From positions 1 to 16,038 of the forward strand of contig NZ_PRLL01000011.1 of NCBI RefSeq assembly GCF_004138405.1: DNA of 16,038 bases, given 5' to 3'. Below the pieces are notes generated by a model that saw nothing but the letters and a program-made list of their open reading frames with translations, was not told where the DNA came from and ran no database searches. Made by a program: the position numbers and the translations under genes. How positions within the stretch are numbered: the first letter of the stretch is position 1; every line of letters starts with the position of its first letter. Source of the DNA: Candidatus Nanosyncoccus nanoralicus. GTDB taxonomy: Bacteria; Patescibacteriota; Saccharimonadia; Saccharimonadales; Saccharimonadaceae. Below, piece by piece: positions 5,714 to 12,995 of this stretch.

Positions 5714-6640
5714 ATGGCGAATAAGGTAATGATTATTGGAACAGGAAACGTTGGTGCAAGTATTGGTTTTTCACTTGTTTCTCAGCGCACTGCTGTTAAT
5801 GAGTTAGTCCTTGTCGACCTTAATCAAGACGATGCGGAGGGGGAGGCTATGGACCTACGTGATACGCTGGCCGTTAGTCCCACTTATCTTAAGATTTCCG
5901 CCGGCAGCTACAAAAAAGACGCTAAGGATACCGATATTGTGATTTTTACTGCAGGTGCTGCCCAAAAGAAAGGTGGGGAAACTCGCATGGAACTACTTGC
6001 GCGCAATGCTAAGATTCTCCATAATGTAATCGACCAGCTTCTTGCCGCCAACTTCCACGGAATTTTTCTCATTGTCACCAACCCTGTTGATGTTATGAGC
6101 TATCTTGCTATGCAATATTCTGGCTTTCCTAGCCACAAAGTTATCGGTTCTGGCACCGTTCTTGACTCTGCCCGCCTTCGCTACCATCTCGCTGAAAGAC
6201 TTAAGGTTTCGCCAAAATCAGTTCATGCCTATCAAGTTGGGGAGCATGGCGATTCCGAATTTACCATCTGGTCCTCTGCCAATGTTGGCGGACAACCTGT
6301 TCAAAAAATATTAAAAAAGGCTGACCTTAGCACAATTGAAGAAGAAACAAAAACGGCGGCTTATAAGATTATTGAGCGCAAAGGTGCTACCTATTATGGC
6401 ATCGGCGCCTGTGTTACCAGCATCGTGAATTGTATTTTTAATGACGAGTGTAGAGTTCTACCAGTTTCAACCTACGATGCCTTTTCTGATACCTACTTTG
6501 GCTTCCCAGCAGTCGTCGGTAGAAAGGGAATTATCCATCGGCTCGACACGGAACTCACCGAAGCCGAATCACTAAAACTCCAATCTTCCATCAATGTTAT
6601 TAAAAAAGCCATCAATACTATACCGACATTTCTTCCATAG
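5714..6640 (+). CDS. ldh: L-lactate dehydrogenase
   Basis: This cytosolic enzyme reduces pyruvate to L-lactate and reoxidises NADH, the terminal fermentation step. Of 308 aa, the Rossmann NAD site is MIIGTGNVG (6-14) with Asp35 in LVLVDLN for the ribose. The active loop AAQKKGGETR carries Gln84, the lactate-type specificity residue (malate dehydrogenases have Arg here), and Arg91. VTNPVDV holds Asn123, GSGTVLDSARLR holds Asp151 and Arg154, and GEHGDSEFTIWS has the catalytic His178. The loop reads KKGGE rather than the common KPGE, a small departure. Length is typical. It is a single gene with its own promoter; the following gene's -10 begins only 3 nt after its stop. LDH rather than MDH is well supported by the Gln and the GEHGDSEF motif. 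Confidence 0.95.
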   Translation: MANKVMIIGTGNVGASIGFSLVSQRTAVNELVLVDLNQDDAEGEAMDLRDTLAVSPTYLKISAGSYKKDAKDTDIVIFTAGAAQKKGGETRMELLARNAKILHNVIDQLLAANFHGIFLIVTNPVDVMSYLAMQYSGFPSHKVIGSGTVLDSARLRYHLAERLKVSPKSVHAYQVGEHGDSEFTIWSSANVGGQPVQKILKKADLSTIEEETKTAAYKIIERKGATYYGIGACVTSIVNCIFNDECRVLPVSTYDAFSDTYFGFPAVVGRKGIIHRLDTELTEAESLKLQSSINVIKKAINTIPTFLP

Positions 6641-6642
6641 TC

Positions 6643-6651
6643 TGTTATACT
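6643..6651 (+). promoter_or_regulatory. Extended -10 promoter of the DUF2207-GT4 operon
   Basis: TG-T-TATACT ends 6 nt before the ATG at 6658 and starts 3 nt after the ldh stop. With no SD in between, the mRNA is predicted to be leaderless. Confidence 0.6.
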
Positions 6652-6657
6652 TAGGAC

Positions 6658-8592
6658 ATGATTCGGCAAATTAAAAATATTCTCAAATTCACATTAATTA
6701 TCAGCCTAGTTTCGCTTGTCCTCTTGACTCCCCCAGTTAACGCCAGGCGTCGTCGTAGTGATTTTGATATCACCGATAATTTTACATTTAATAGCTTTAC
6801 CGGCGATTATTATGTGACTCGAGACGAGAATAATCTTGCCAAGATGCACGTTGTTGAGACTTTAGTTGCTAAATTCCCCGATTATGGCCAAAACCACGGA
6901 ATCAAACGAGTTATTCCTGCTACAAATAACGGTGGCAAAAATATTGTCATCTCAAACCCTTCGAAATTTCAAGCCAAGGTCAAACGTAATGGGAACGAAG
7001 AACCCTACACCGTCTCCTTCACTGACGGTAACATTGTTCTAAAAATTGGCAATCAGAATACCTACGTCACCGGTGAGCAAACCTACACTATTGAATATGA
7101 TTTTGAGAACGTCGCCAATGACGTTGAATTAGAAAAATCCGCCGAGGATAAACCAGACACTATTCATAAATTCCAGGAAATCTATTGGAACGCTAACGGT
7201 AGCGCCTGGAAACAATCCTTCAGTTCCGTCACCGCCAATGTTCATGTCGATAAAAAACTCCTACCTGAACTCTACGATGTTACTATCTGTTTTAGCGGCG
7301 CCTACGGCTCCCGCGACGAGTGCGACAAGACCGTCGAAACCGCCGACGGGTTCACTTTTACAAGTAAAAATCTCTCTCGAGGCGAGGGCCTAACCTTTGG
7401 CATTGCTTTTCCAGAAAATACTTTCACTCCAGCTCCTGTTCGTATTAGCTATATTGCTTATTTCGCCTTCGGTGGTGCACTAATTGTCCTTCTTGCAACC
7501 ATTGCCATTCTTGTTCGCCGTTACATTAAAAAGATTGCTCCTAAAAGACGTTTCTATAAGAGTCTCTTCACAGCCCCGCAATTTACCCCACTTGAAGGTT
7601 ATACTATCGCTGAGGCCTCTAACCTCTATCTAAAACCTGCTCAAAATCCTAAAGTTGCAGCGGTTCTCGAACTTGCTATTCAGAAGAAAATTGAAATTAT
7701 TAAACATGAAGACGGCAAAAAGAAACTCTTTAATAAAGAGTCTTGGGCAATTCGTATTAAAAACCTCAAAGGGCTATCAAAAGAACAGCTCTCCCTGTTA
7801 AATATTATGAACGGTGGCATCGAGCAGCTCACGGAAAATCAAGTTATCGAACTAAAGGCTCACCGCTACAGTAGTACGCTAACTGCACTCTACAAACAAT
7901 TCGATACCGAAGTTGAATCTTCACTCAGAGAACGTAAAGACCTAGAACCAGAAACTAAATTCTTCCAAAATATTAAATGGCCGCTTGTTATTAAGCTTGT
8001 CGCAGTTGCCGCGGTCGCCATTGCAATCATCGTCATCAACATAATCAATCAGGAATGGTTCATTAATACCTTCGGCGAATATGGTTCAGTTGCTATTATC
8101 GAAAACGAAATTCTGCTAAATATTGCTTTTTACTTCGTACCAGCCTTCTTCTTCGTTATTACTTGCGGATCCGCTATTGGTTATCGCTATATGAAGTACA
8201 CCAACCAGGGTTTAGAGCAGGCCAATTATCTTGCTGGACTTGAAACCTACATCAAAATGGCGGAAGCTGATCGAATTAAACTTCTTCAAAGCACAAAGGG
8301 GGCAGACACTTCAAATCAGGGAATCGTCAAGCTATACGAAAAACTTTTACCATACGCTATTATCTTTGGCCAGGAAAAATCTTGGCGCAAGTCACTTGAG
8401 CATTACTATACATTAGTCGACGAACGTGACCTCGCTTTGCCACTTTACTATAGCTTCTCTAGCTCCAGTTTACGTAGCCTCAGTAGTAGCTTAAATAGTT
8501 CAGTCACTGTACCAGGAAGTGGTTCCGGCTCTGGTTTTTCAGGCGGCTTCTCCGGCGGCGGTGGCGGCGGTGGCGGCGGGGGCGGTTGGTAA
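6658..8592 (+). CDS. DUF2207-domain membrane protein with Gly-rich C-terminus
   Basis: This is a 644-aa envelope protein of unknown function. A signal peptide or anchor (1-29: basic start, LIISLVSLVLLT, then VNA) is followed by an RRRR cluster. Residues 35-258 form the extracytoplasmic DUF2207 beta domain with two cysteines (C211, C222) that could form a disulphide. A TM helix at 263-286 leads to a basic cytoplasmic segment (about 290-438) with winged-helix-like features. A TM pair follows (441-463 and 485-507), then the characteristic conserved segment GLETYIKMAEADRIKLL (about 527-543). The protein ends in Ser-rich and Gly-rich sequence, a run of 11 Gly then Trp, typical of this family. The stop codon overlaps the ATG of the next gene. 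The Gly-tract DNA (8562-8585) is a GGC/GGT slippage-prone repeat. Family call strong, role unknown. Confidence 0.88.
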   Translation: MIRQIKNILKFTLIISLVSLVLLTPPVNARRRRSDFDITDNFTFNSFTGDYYVTRDENNLAKMHVVETLVAKFPDYGQNHGIKRVIPATNNGGKNIVISNPSKFQAKVKRNGNEEPYTVSFTDGNIVLKIGNQNTYVTGEQTYTIEYDFENVANDVELEKSAEDKPDTIHKFQEIYWNANGSAWKQSFSSVTANVHVDKKLLPELYDVTICFSGAYGSRDECDKTVETADGFTFTSKNLSRGEGLTFGIAFPENTFTPAPVRISYIAYFAFGGALIVLLATIAILVRRYIKKIAPKRRFYKSLFTAPQFTPLEGYTIAEASNLYLKPAQNPKVAAVLELAIQKKIEIIKHEDGKKKLFNKESWAIRIKNLKGLSKEQLSLLNIMNGGIEQLTENQVIELKAHRYSSTLTALYKQFDTEVESSLRERKDLEPETKFFQNIKWPLVIKLVAVAAVAIAIIVINIINQEWFINTFGEYGSVAIIENEILLNIAFYFVPAFFFVITCGSAIGYRYMKYTNQGLEQANYLAGLETYIKMAEADRIKLLQSTKGADTSNQGIVKLYEKLLPYAIIFGQEKSWRKSLEHYYTLVDERDLALPLYYSFSSSSLRSLSSSLNSSVTVPGSGSGSGFSGGFSGGGGGGGGGGGW

Positions 8593-9827
8593 TGCGCATC
8601 GCCCTCTTTACGGATATCTATCTCGATATCCCGGGCGGCATTCCATCTTCGATTAAGGCTCAAAAATCCGCACTCCAAAAGCTGGGACATAAGATCACCA
8701 TCTTTTGTCCCGGAGACCAAATAAATAATACTGAAAAAGACCTCTATATTGTTCCAACCCACCGTCTTTTGCGGCCCAATCAGGCCCCTCTAGCCAAAAG
8801 ACCTAAGAGAATTCTACAATCTATAAAAAAAGAGTATTCAGTTTTCTCTGATTATTTTGACCTCGTTCATGTGCACTATGAGGCCAGCTGTAGTATTGCT
8901 GGAGTTAAACTCGCTAAAGAATATAAATTAAAACTCATTCAGACCATGCATGGTCGAGAAGATATCGCCATTAATACCAATCTTTCTGCCCCCACAAAGT
9001 ATCTTGTAGCTAGGCTACTCAATATTATGCACTCTATTAGCCTTGGCAGGCTATCATCTAAAACAGAAAGACTGCCTAGAAAAGATAGATTCCTAATCAA
9101 AAATTCCGTTTGTCAGAATATGTGGCAATTAATGGTGCGACAGGCCAATCTTGCCGACGCCGTGATTTCTCCCTCCGCCCATTTTGCTAAAAATCTTAAG
9201 CAGTACGGCGTCAAAAAGCCGATTCACGTTATTTCCAATGGCGTCGACGACTCCTATTTGCAAAATTTAGGTTTCTCTGTTCGCTCTTTTAAACCAAACG
9301 AACATCTGCGCATCATCTGGAATTCCCGACTCTCTAAGGAAAAACGCATCCTACCTTTCCTTCAATCTGTCGCAAGCTCAAAACATAAGGATAGAATCGA
9401 TTTAACTATTATTGGTGACGGCAATCAAATGCAAGAAGCTAAAAATTTTGCAAAGTCACATCTTCAGTCTAGTCAAATTAAATTTTTAGGAATTGTCCCG
9501 CATGAACAAATTTTCAATTTTATGCAAAATCAGCATATTTCAGTGATTAATTCATACGGTTTTGATACACAAGGTATGACCATCTTAGAAGCCGTCGCTT
9601 GCGGTTTACCCGTCCTCTACGCAGATCCTGCCATGGATGAAGTTGTTCCAGAGCATGGCGGGCTTCGTTCTTCAAACGACTCAGTTGCCGCTATGACCGA
9701 TGCTATCGATCAACTCTTCGCACACCCCACGATAATTGAAGAAATGAGTAAAAATGTTATTAAAGCCAAAGGCTCCGTTCTTCAATCCACACAAATCAGT
9801 AAACTATTAGAGCTCTACCTAAAGTAG
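8592..9827 (+). CDS. GT4-family glycosyltransferase (second)
   Basis: This 411-aa GT-B enzyme begins MRIALFTDIYLDIPGGIPSS, with the Gly-rich acceptor-domain loop. HVHYEAS (93-99) and TMHGRED (118-124) follow the GT4 first-domain plan. The donor domain has SNGVDD (215-220), WNSRLSKEKRILPFL (243-257), IIGDG (273-277) and DTQGMTILEA. In the last motif the first Glu of the EX7E pair is Asp (D325/E333), a conservative change in a catalytic-site motif. I chose the ATG at 8592 over an upstream TTG because it overlaps the DUF2207 stop (TAATG), implying translational coupling. The gene ends inside its own terminator stem. Substrate unknown; an envelope glycan or glycolipid is likely from the partner gene. 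Confidence 0.88.
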   Translation: MRIALFTDIYLDIPGGIPSSIKAQKSALQKLGHKITIFCPGDQINNTEKDLYIVPTHRLLRPNQAPLAKRPKRILQSIKKEYSVFSDYFDLVHVHYEASCSIAGVKLAKEYKLKLIQTMHGREDIAINTNLSAPTKYLVARLLNIMHSISLGRLSSKTERLPRKDRFLIKNSVCQNMWQLMVRQANLADAVISPSAHFAKNLKQYGVKKPIHVISNGVDDSYLQNLGFSVRSFKPNEHLRIIWNSRLSKEKRILPFLQSVASSKHKDRIDLTIIGDGNQMQEAKNFAKSHLQSSQIKFLGIVPHEQIFNFMQNQHISVINSYGFDTQGMTILEAVACGLPVLYADPAMDEVVPEHGGLRSSNDSVAAMTDAIDQLFAHPTIIEEMSKNVIKAKGSVLQSTQISKLLELYLK

Positions 9828-9837
9828 AGCTCTTTTT
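9809..9837 (+). terminator. Rho-independent terminator overlapping the GT4 stop codon
   Basis: AGAGCTCTAC (9809-9818) and its exact complement (9824-9833) flank loop CTAAA, followed by TTTTT. The TAG stop (9825-9827) is inside the right arm. The minus-strand ATPase gene ends 3 nt away, but on that strand the tail is not a clear T-run. Confidence 0.8.
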
Positions 9838-9839
9838 AA

Positions 9840-12308
9840 TTAATATTTTCTAAAGATTTTCTTCTCGATAATTTTTTCTTGCACAAAGCCTATAAAGAAT
9901 TTGAAATAAATCACAGCTAATAATTTTTCAAAGAAAACCATAGTTGGCAAGACTAAGCAAGCCGTAATTGCGAAAACAATCCAGCCAAGATAAGAAATAT
10001 TAAATGTAACACCGAATAAGTCTTGCAAGAAAATCATACAGAAGATCATACCAAACCCACAGCCCCCTACAATTAACTTCTTCCAGATATTATCAAATGG
10101 ACGGCAAATTCTGTATAAGTAAACTAAACCTACAACTTCCCACGCTAAGACACAGAGCATCCCAAGCTCCACTTGTCCGATACGTAGTGCCCGTGTCACA
10201 AATACTAATGCCCAGATCACTACAACATTTGTCATTGCTGCTGGTGTAGCTTTTGATAGAACATTCAAAATAAAGTTACCCTTAATTAAATTCTGATTAG
10301 GAATCTGCGCCAAGAAGAAACTTGGTATACCAATTGTAAACATCGTCACAAGGGAAACCTGCGTCGGAAGTAAAGGATAGATCATACCAAAGCTAATTGA
10401 CAAAATCGCTGCAATGAATGAAAAAATATTCTTTACGAGAAACAGAGAACCAGATCGCTCAAGGTTATTTACTACCTGTCGCCCCTCTTTGACAATTGCT
10501 GGCATTCTTGCAAAATCAGACTCTAGCAAGACTAGCTGGGAGGCCTGGACTGCCGCCTGCGAACCAGAAGCCATTGCCACAGAGCAATCCGCCTCTTTTA
10601 GAGCTAGTACATCGTTCACGCCATCCCCCGTCATTGCCACTGTACGACCAGCCGTCTTTAGGATTTTCACCATTTTTAGCTTCTCTTCCGGCTTCACACG
10701 GCCAAATACTGTATATTTTAAAACTGCCGCCTTAAATTCTTTGGCATCCTTAACGGTAGAAATGTCTATATAATCTTCCGCTCCTTCTACTCCAGCCATT
10801 TTTGCTACTTCTGACACCGTTCTTGCATTATCACCAGAAATCACCTTGATTTTTACACCCTGCTCTTTAAAATACGCAAAAGTTGCTGGTGCAGTTTTCC
10901 TGATTTCATTAGATAACACAATCACGAGTAGTGGTCTAACTTTTTCTGTCAAAGCCATCTCTGCTTTCTCTTTTTTTCCAGACAGCTGTCCTTGATACTC
11001 ACCAAATACCAAGGCACGATAGCCTTTTTCCGTAAATTGATTAAAGGTTTTTGCATATTTCTTAAAATCATCCCCCAGTACAAACTCAGGCGCCCCCACT
11101 ACTAATGTTTTCTTTTTAAAACAAATGCCACTATATTTATACTTTGAAGAGAATCCTAATACTTTTATCACCTCACCAGTAAGATCAGACAAAGCATTAT
11201 GTTCCTCGACTGACTCCTCTGATTTTTCAAAATATCGTTTCAAAGCACGCATCGTCTCATTGTCTCCAGACTGCTCTGCCACTACTTTTTTCAAAAGCTG
11301 CTCAAACTGATCAGGTAAAATATCTCCACTATCGTCTTTGCCTACAATTCGCTGAATCTGTTCAACATTCATCCGGTCACTTGTAATTGTACCGGTTTTA
11401 TCCACGCATAAAACATCTACCCTCGCCAAGGTTTCAATACACTTCATATCATGAACCAAAACTTTTTTCTGAGCCAAACGCACCGCAGAAAGTACCAGTG
11501 TTACCGAAGCAAGTAAGAACAGTCCCTCCGGAATCATCCCCATAATTGCCGCCACCATTGCCTGAATGCTCACCTTTGCTGTTGCACTATGCAAAAAGTA
11601 CTGCTGTCCAAACATAATAATACCAATTGGTATGATCGCAATACCTGCCAACTTCACAAAGCTATTTAGTGACCTTAAGATCTCCGACTGCTCGCCTACG
11701 CGAATTGCCTTCGCCTTCATAGTTAATTTTGCCGCATATGATTCAGCCCCCACTTTCGTCACCTTGACGTAGCACTTACCATAAACCACAAAACTACCAG
11801 AAAATAATTCATCTCCAGTCTTTTTTACAATATCATCTGATTCTCCAGTTAACAGCGACTCATTCACCGCCACCTCACCATCAATCACCACCGCATCAGC
11901 CGGTATTTGGTAGCCAGCGGTCAACACCATCACATCATCCATCACCAAATTATGTGTCTTTATCATTTTCTCTTCGCCATCTCGCATCACTCTGATTTCC
12001 GGCGCGCTCAAGACGGTCAATTTATCCAAAATCTGTTTTGCTCTTAATTCCTGTAGAATACCAATCAGGGAATTAATAAAAATTAGAGGCAAAAAACTTA
12101 AATCCCGAAATGAACGTACAGAAATCAATAACGCCGCAAGCAACAAGAAGACAAAATTAAAATATGTAAAAACATTGGAAGCGATAATTTCTCCGACTGT
12201 TTTCGAAGGTGCCTCCACTGCCTTATTTGTCAGTCCGGCTGCCTTCCTTGCTTCTACCTCCTCTTGACTAAGCCCTACTATAATCTGTTCTTTTTTCATT
12301 TCTTCCAT
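9840..12308 (-). CDS. Cation-transporting P-type ATPase, CtpE/Exp7-like
   Basis: This 822-aa ATP-driven ion pump of the cytoplasmic membrane has an actuator domain with TGES (154-157) and a TM4 motif MIPEGL (258-263). The phosphorylation site is DKTGT (Asp303). The nucleotide-binding domain spans about 310-470 with VGAPEFVL. SGDN (491-494) and the hinge TGDGVND (560-566) follow, with C-terminal TM helices from about residue 605 to 790. The PEGL form of the TM4 motif and overall order fit the CtpE/Exp7 branch; mycobacterial CtpE is linked to calcium uptake, so Ca2+ is the leading guess. No heavy-metal N-terminal domain or CPC motif is present. It starts 2 nt after the stop of the small two-TM gene. 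Two ATGs (12308 and 12299) are possible: the first has only a weak purine SD, while GGAAG precedes the second. Confidence 0.9.
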   Translation of the reverse strand: MEEMKKEQIIVGLSQEEVEARKAAGLTNKAVEAPSKTVGEIIASNVFTYFNFVFLLLAALLISVRSFRDLSFLPLIFINSLIGILQELRAKQILDKLTVLSAPEIRVMRDGEEKMIKTHNLVMDDVMVLTAGYQIPADAVVIDGEVAVNESLLTGESDDIVKKTGDELFSGSFVVYGKCYVKVTKVGAESYAAKLTMKAKAIRVGEQSEILRSLNSFVKLAGIAIIPIGIIMFGQQYFLHSATAKVSIQAMVAAIMGMIPEGLFLLASVTLVLSAVRLAQKKVLVHDMKCIETLARVDVLCVDKTGTITSDRMNVEQIQRIVGKDDSGDILPDQFEQLLKKVVAEQSGDNETMRALKRYFEKSEESVEEHNALSDLTGEVIKVLGFSSKYKYSGICFKKKTLVVGAPEFVLGDDFKKYAKTFNQFTEKGYRALVFGEYQGQLSGKKEKAEMALTEKVRPLLVIVLSNEIRKTAPATFAYFKEQGVKIKVISGDNARTVSEVAKMAGVEGAEDYIDISTVKDAKEFKAAVLKYTVFGRVKPEEKLKMVKILKTAGRTVAMTGDGVNDVLALKEADCSVAMASGSQAAVQASQLVLLESDFARMPAIVKEGRQVVNNLERSGSLFLVKNIFSFIAAILSISFGMIYPLLPTQVSLVTMFTIGIPSFFLAQIPNQNLIKGNFILNVLSKATPAAMTNVVVIWALVFVTRALRIGQVELGMLCVLAWEVVGLVYLYRICRPFDNIWKKLIVGGCGFGMIFCMIFLQDLFGVTFNISYLGWIVFAITACLVLPTMVFFEKLLAVIYFKFFIGFVQEKIIEKKIFRKY

Positions 12309-12310
12309 AA

Positions 12311-12754
12311 TTATTTTTTCTTCTGCTCGATTGAGAATAATACTCCTGATATTACTAGTGTCACAACTATTACTAAGATCCCTCCGATAAATAATGGTAC
12401 AGATCTCCCCATGGTCTCATTTTTCACTCCGTCATATTCATGGTTATTAATTTTTAATAATCTTTCCTCTAAATCTGCCCGGAGCACCTCTTTTTCTTGT
12501 ATTTGCCTGGCTTTCTGTCCATATTCAGCCGATTCTCCATGTTTTTCATACTCATCCAGCATTTCTTTTCTTAAATTATCTATTTCTTGATAGCTATTTT
12601 TTATCTCCGCCTGTATTTTTTCAGCTGTTGGCAGATTTAGTTTCGAATATTCCGAATTCATATTCTGATAAATGCCAAAAGCAATCAGAATCACTCCAAG
12701 TAGCACACCACAAATCACAATTACACTACGGTTAATCTGTTTTCTTTTTTCCAT
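12311..12754 (-). CDS. Small two-TM coiled-coil membrane protein
   Basis: This 147-aa protein of unknown function has TM1 at residues 10-29 (SVIVICGVLLGVILIAFGIY), a charged, heptad-like helical stretch at about 44-103 rich in Glu/Lys, and TM2 at 118-141. The tail is SIEQKKK. The loop is long enough for a coiled-coil hairpin outside or inside the membrane. I place the start at the ATG at 12754, not the upstream TTG, because GGAGGT lies 7 nt before that ATG. The TTG codon itself overlaps the SD region. The gene is 2 nt upstream of the P-type ATPase and shares its promoter. A dedicated regulatory or accessory subunit is an attractive inference, but no family is recognised. Confidence 0.75.
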   Translation of the reverse strand: MEKRKQINRSVIVICGVLLGVILIAFGIYQNMNSEYSKLNLPTAEKIQAEIKNSYQEIDNLRKEMLDEYEKHGESAEYGQKARQIQEKEVLRADLEERLLKINNHEYDGVKNETMGRSVPLFIGGILVIVVTLVISGVLFSIEQKKK

Positions 12755-12781
12755 TTCTTCCACCTCCAAAAAATTAATACC

Positions 12782-12790
12782 ATTATAACA
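12782..12790 (-). promoter_or_regulatory. Extended -10 promoter of the two-TM / ATPase operon
   Basis: On the minus strand TG-T-TATAAT is centred about 30 nt before the ATG at 12754. The predicted leader is about 20 nt and contains the SD GGAGGT. It lies just after the tRNA terminator, so the operon is transcribed separately from the tRNA. Confidence 0.65.
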
Positions 12791-12803
12791 AATAAATCCC
12801 TAT

Positions 12804-12825
12804 AAAAAAATCGACCATTAGGTCG
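12804..12825 (-). terminator. Rho-independent terminator of tRNA-Leu
   Basis: On the minus strand CGACC-TAAT-GGTCG (12825-12812) is followed by A then TTTTTTT (12810-12804), three bases after the tRNA CCA end. It is compact and convincing. Confidence 0.85.
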
Positions 12826-12828
12826 TTT

Positions 12829-12915
12829 TGGTGGGCGAAGTGGGAATCGAACCCACACTCCATTGCTGGAACTAGATTTTGAGTCTGGCGCGTCTACCAA
12901 TTCCGCCATTCGCCC
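12829..12915 (-). tRNA. tRNA-Leu(CAA), CCA encoded
   Basis: This 87-nt class II tRNA reads UUG codons. Acceptor GGGCGAA pairs with TTCGCCC; discriminator A73 is followed by an encoded CCA. The D-stem is GCG/CGC with AATTGGTAGA loop. The anticodon loop CTCAAAA gives anticodon CAA (12879-12881). The long variable arm is TCCA-GCAA-TGGA. The T-arm is GTGGG-TTCGATT-CCCAC. In the anticodon stem CCAGA pairs with TCTAG, leaving a C28-A42 mismatch. It has its own promoter and terminator. Confidence 0.96.
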
Positions 12916-12923
12916 TCTGTCTT

Positions 12924-12932
12924 ATTTTACCA
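12924..12932 (-). promoter_or_regulatory. Extended -10 promoter of tRNA-Leu
   Basis: On the minus strand TG-G-TAAAAT ends 8 nt before the mature tRNA 5' end (12915). The start would fall at or just before the mature end, implying a very short 5' trailer. Confidence 0.55.
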
Positions 12933-12980
12933 TAAAACCCCACTTTCTTTATAATAGTTTTTCTAGACATAGCTTTTCAA

Positions 12981-12989
12981 TGTTATAAT
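12981..12989 (+). promoter_or_regulatory. Extended -10 promoter of the sortase gene
   Basis: TG-T-TATAAT ends 6 nt before the ATG at 12996. There is no SD between them, so a leaderless mRNA is predicted. Confidence 0.65.
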
Positions 12990-12995
12990 TAATAT

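Noticed and set aside
8448..8762. Minus-strand ORF with a poly-Pro run
   Set aside because: It is the reverse complement of the Gly tract and ends of two well-supported plus-strand genes; no SD or family signal.
12721..12909. 62-aa minus-strand ORF beginning MAELVDAPDSKSSSSNGVW
   Set aside because: It is a translation through tRNA-Leu, a well-known artefact of tRNA genes, not a protein.
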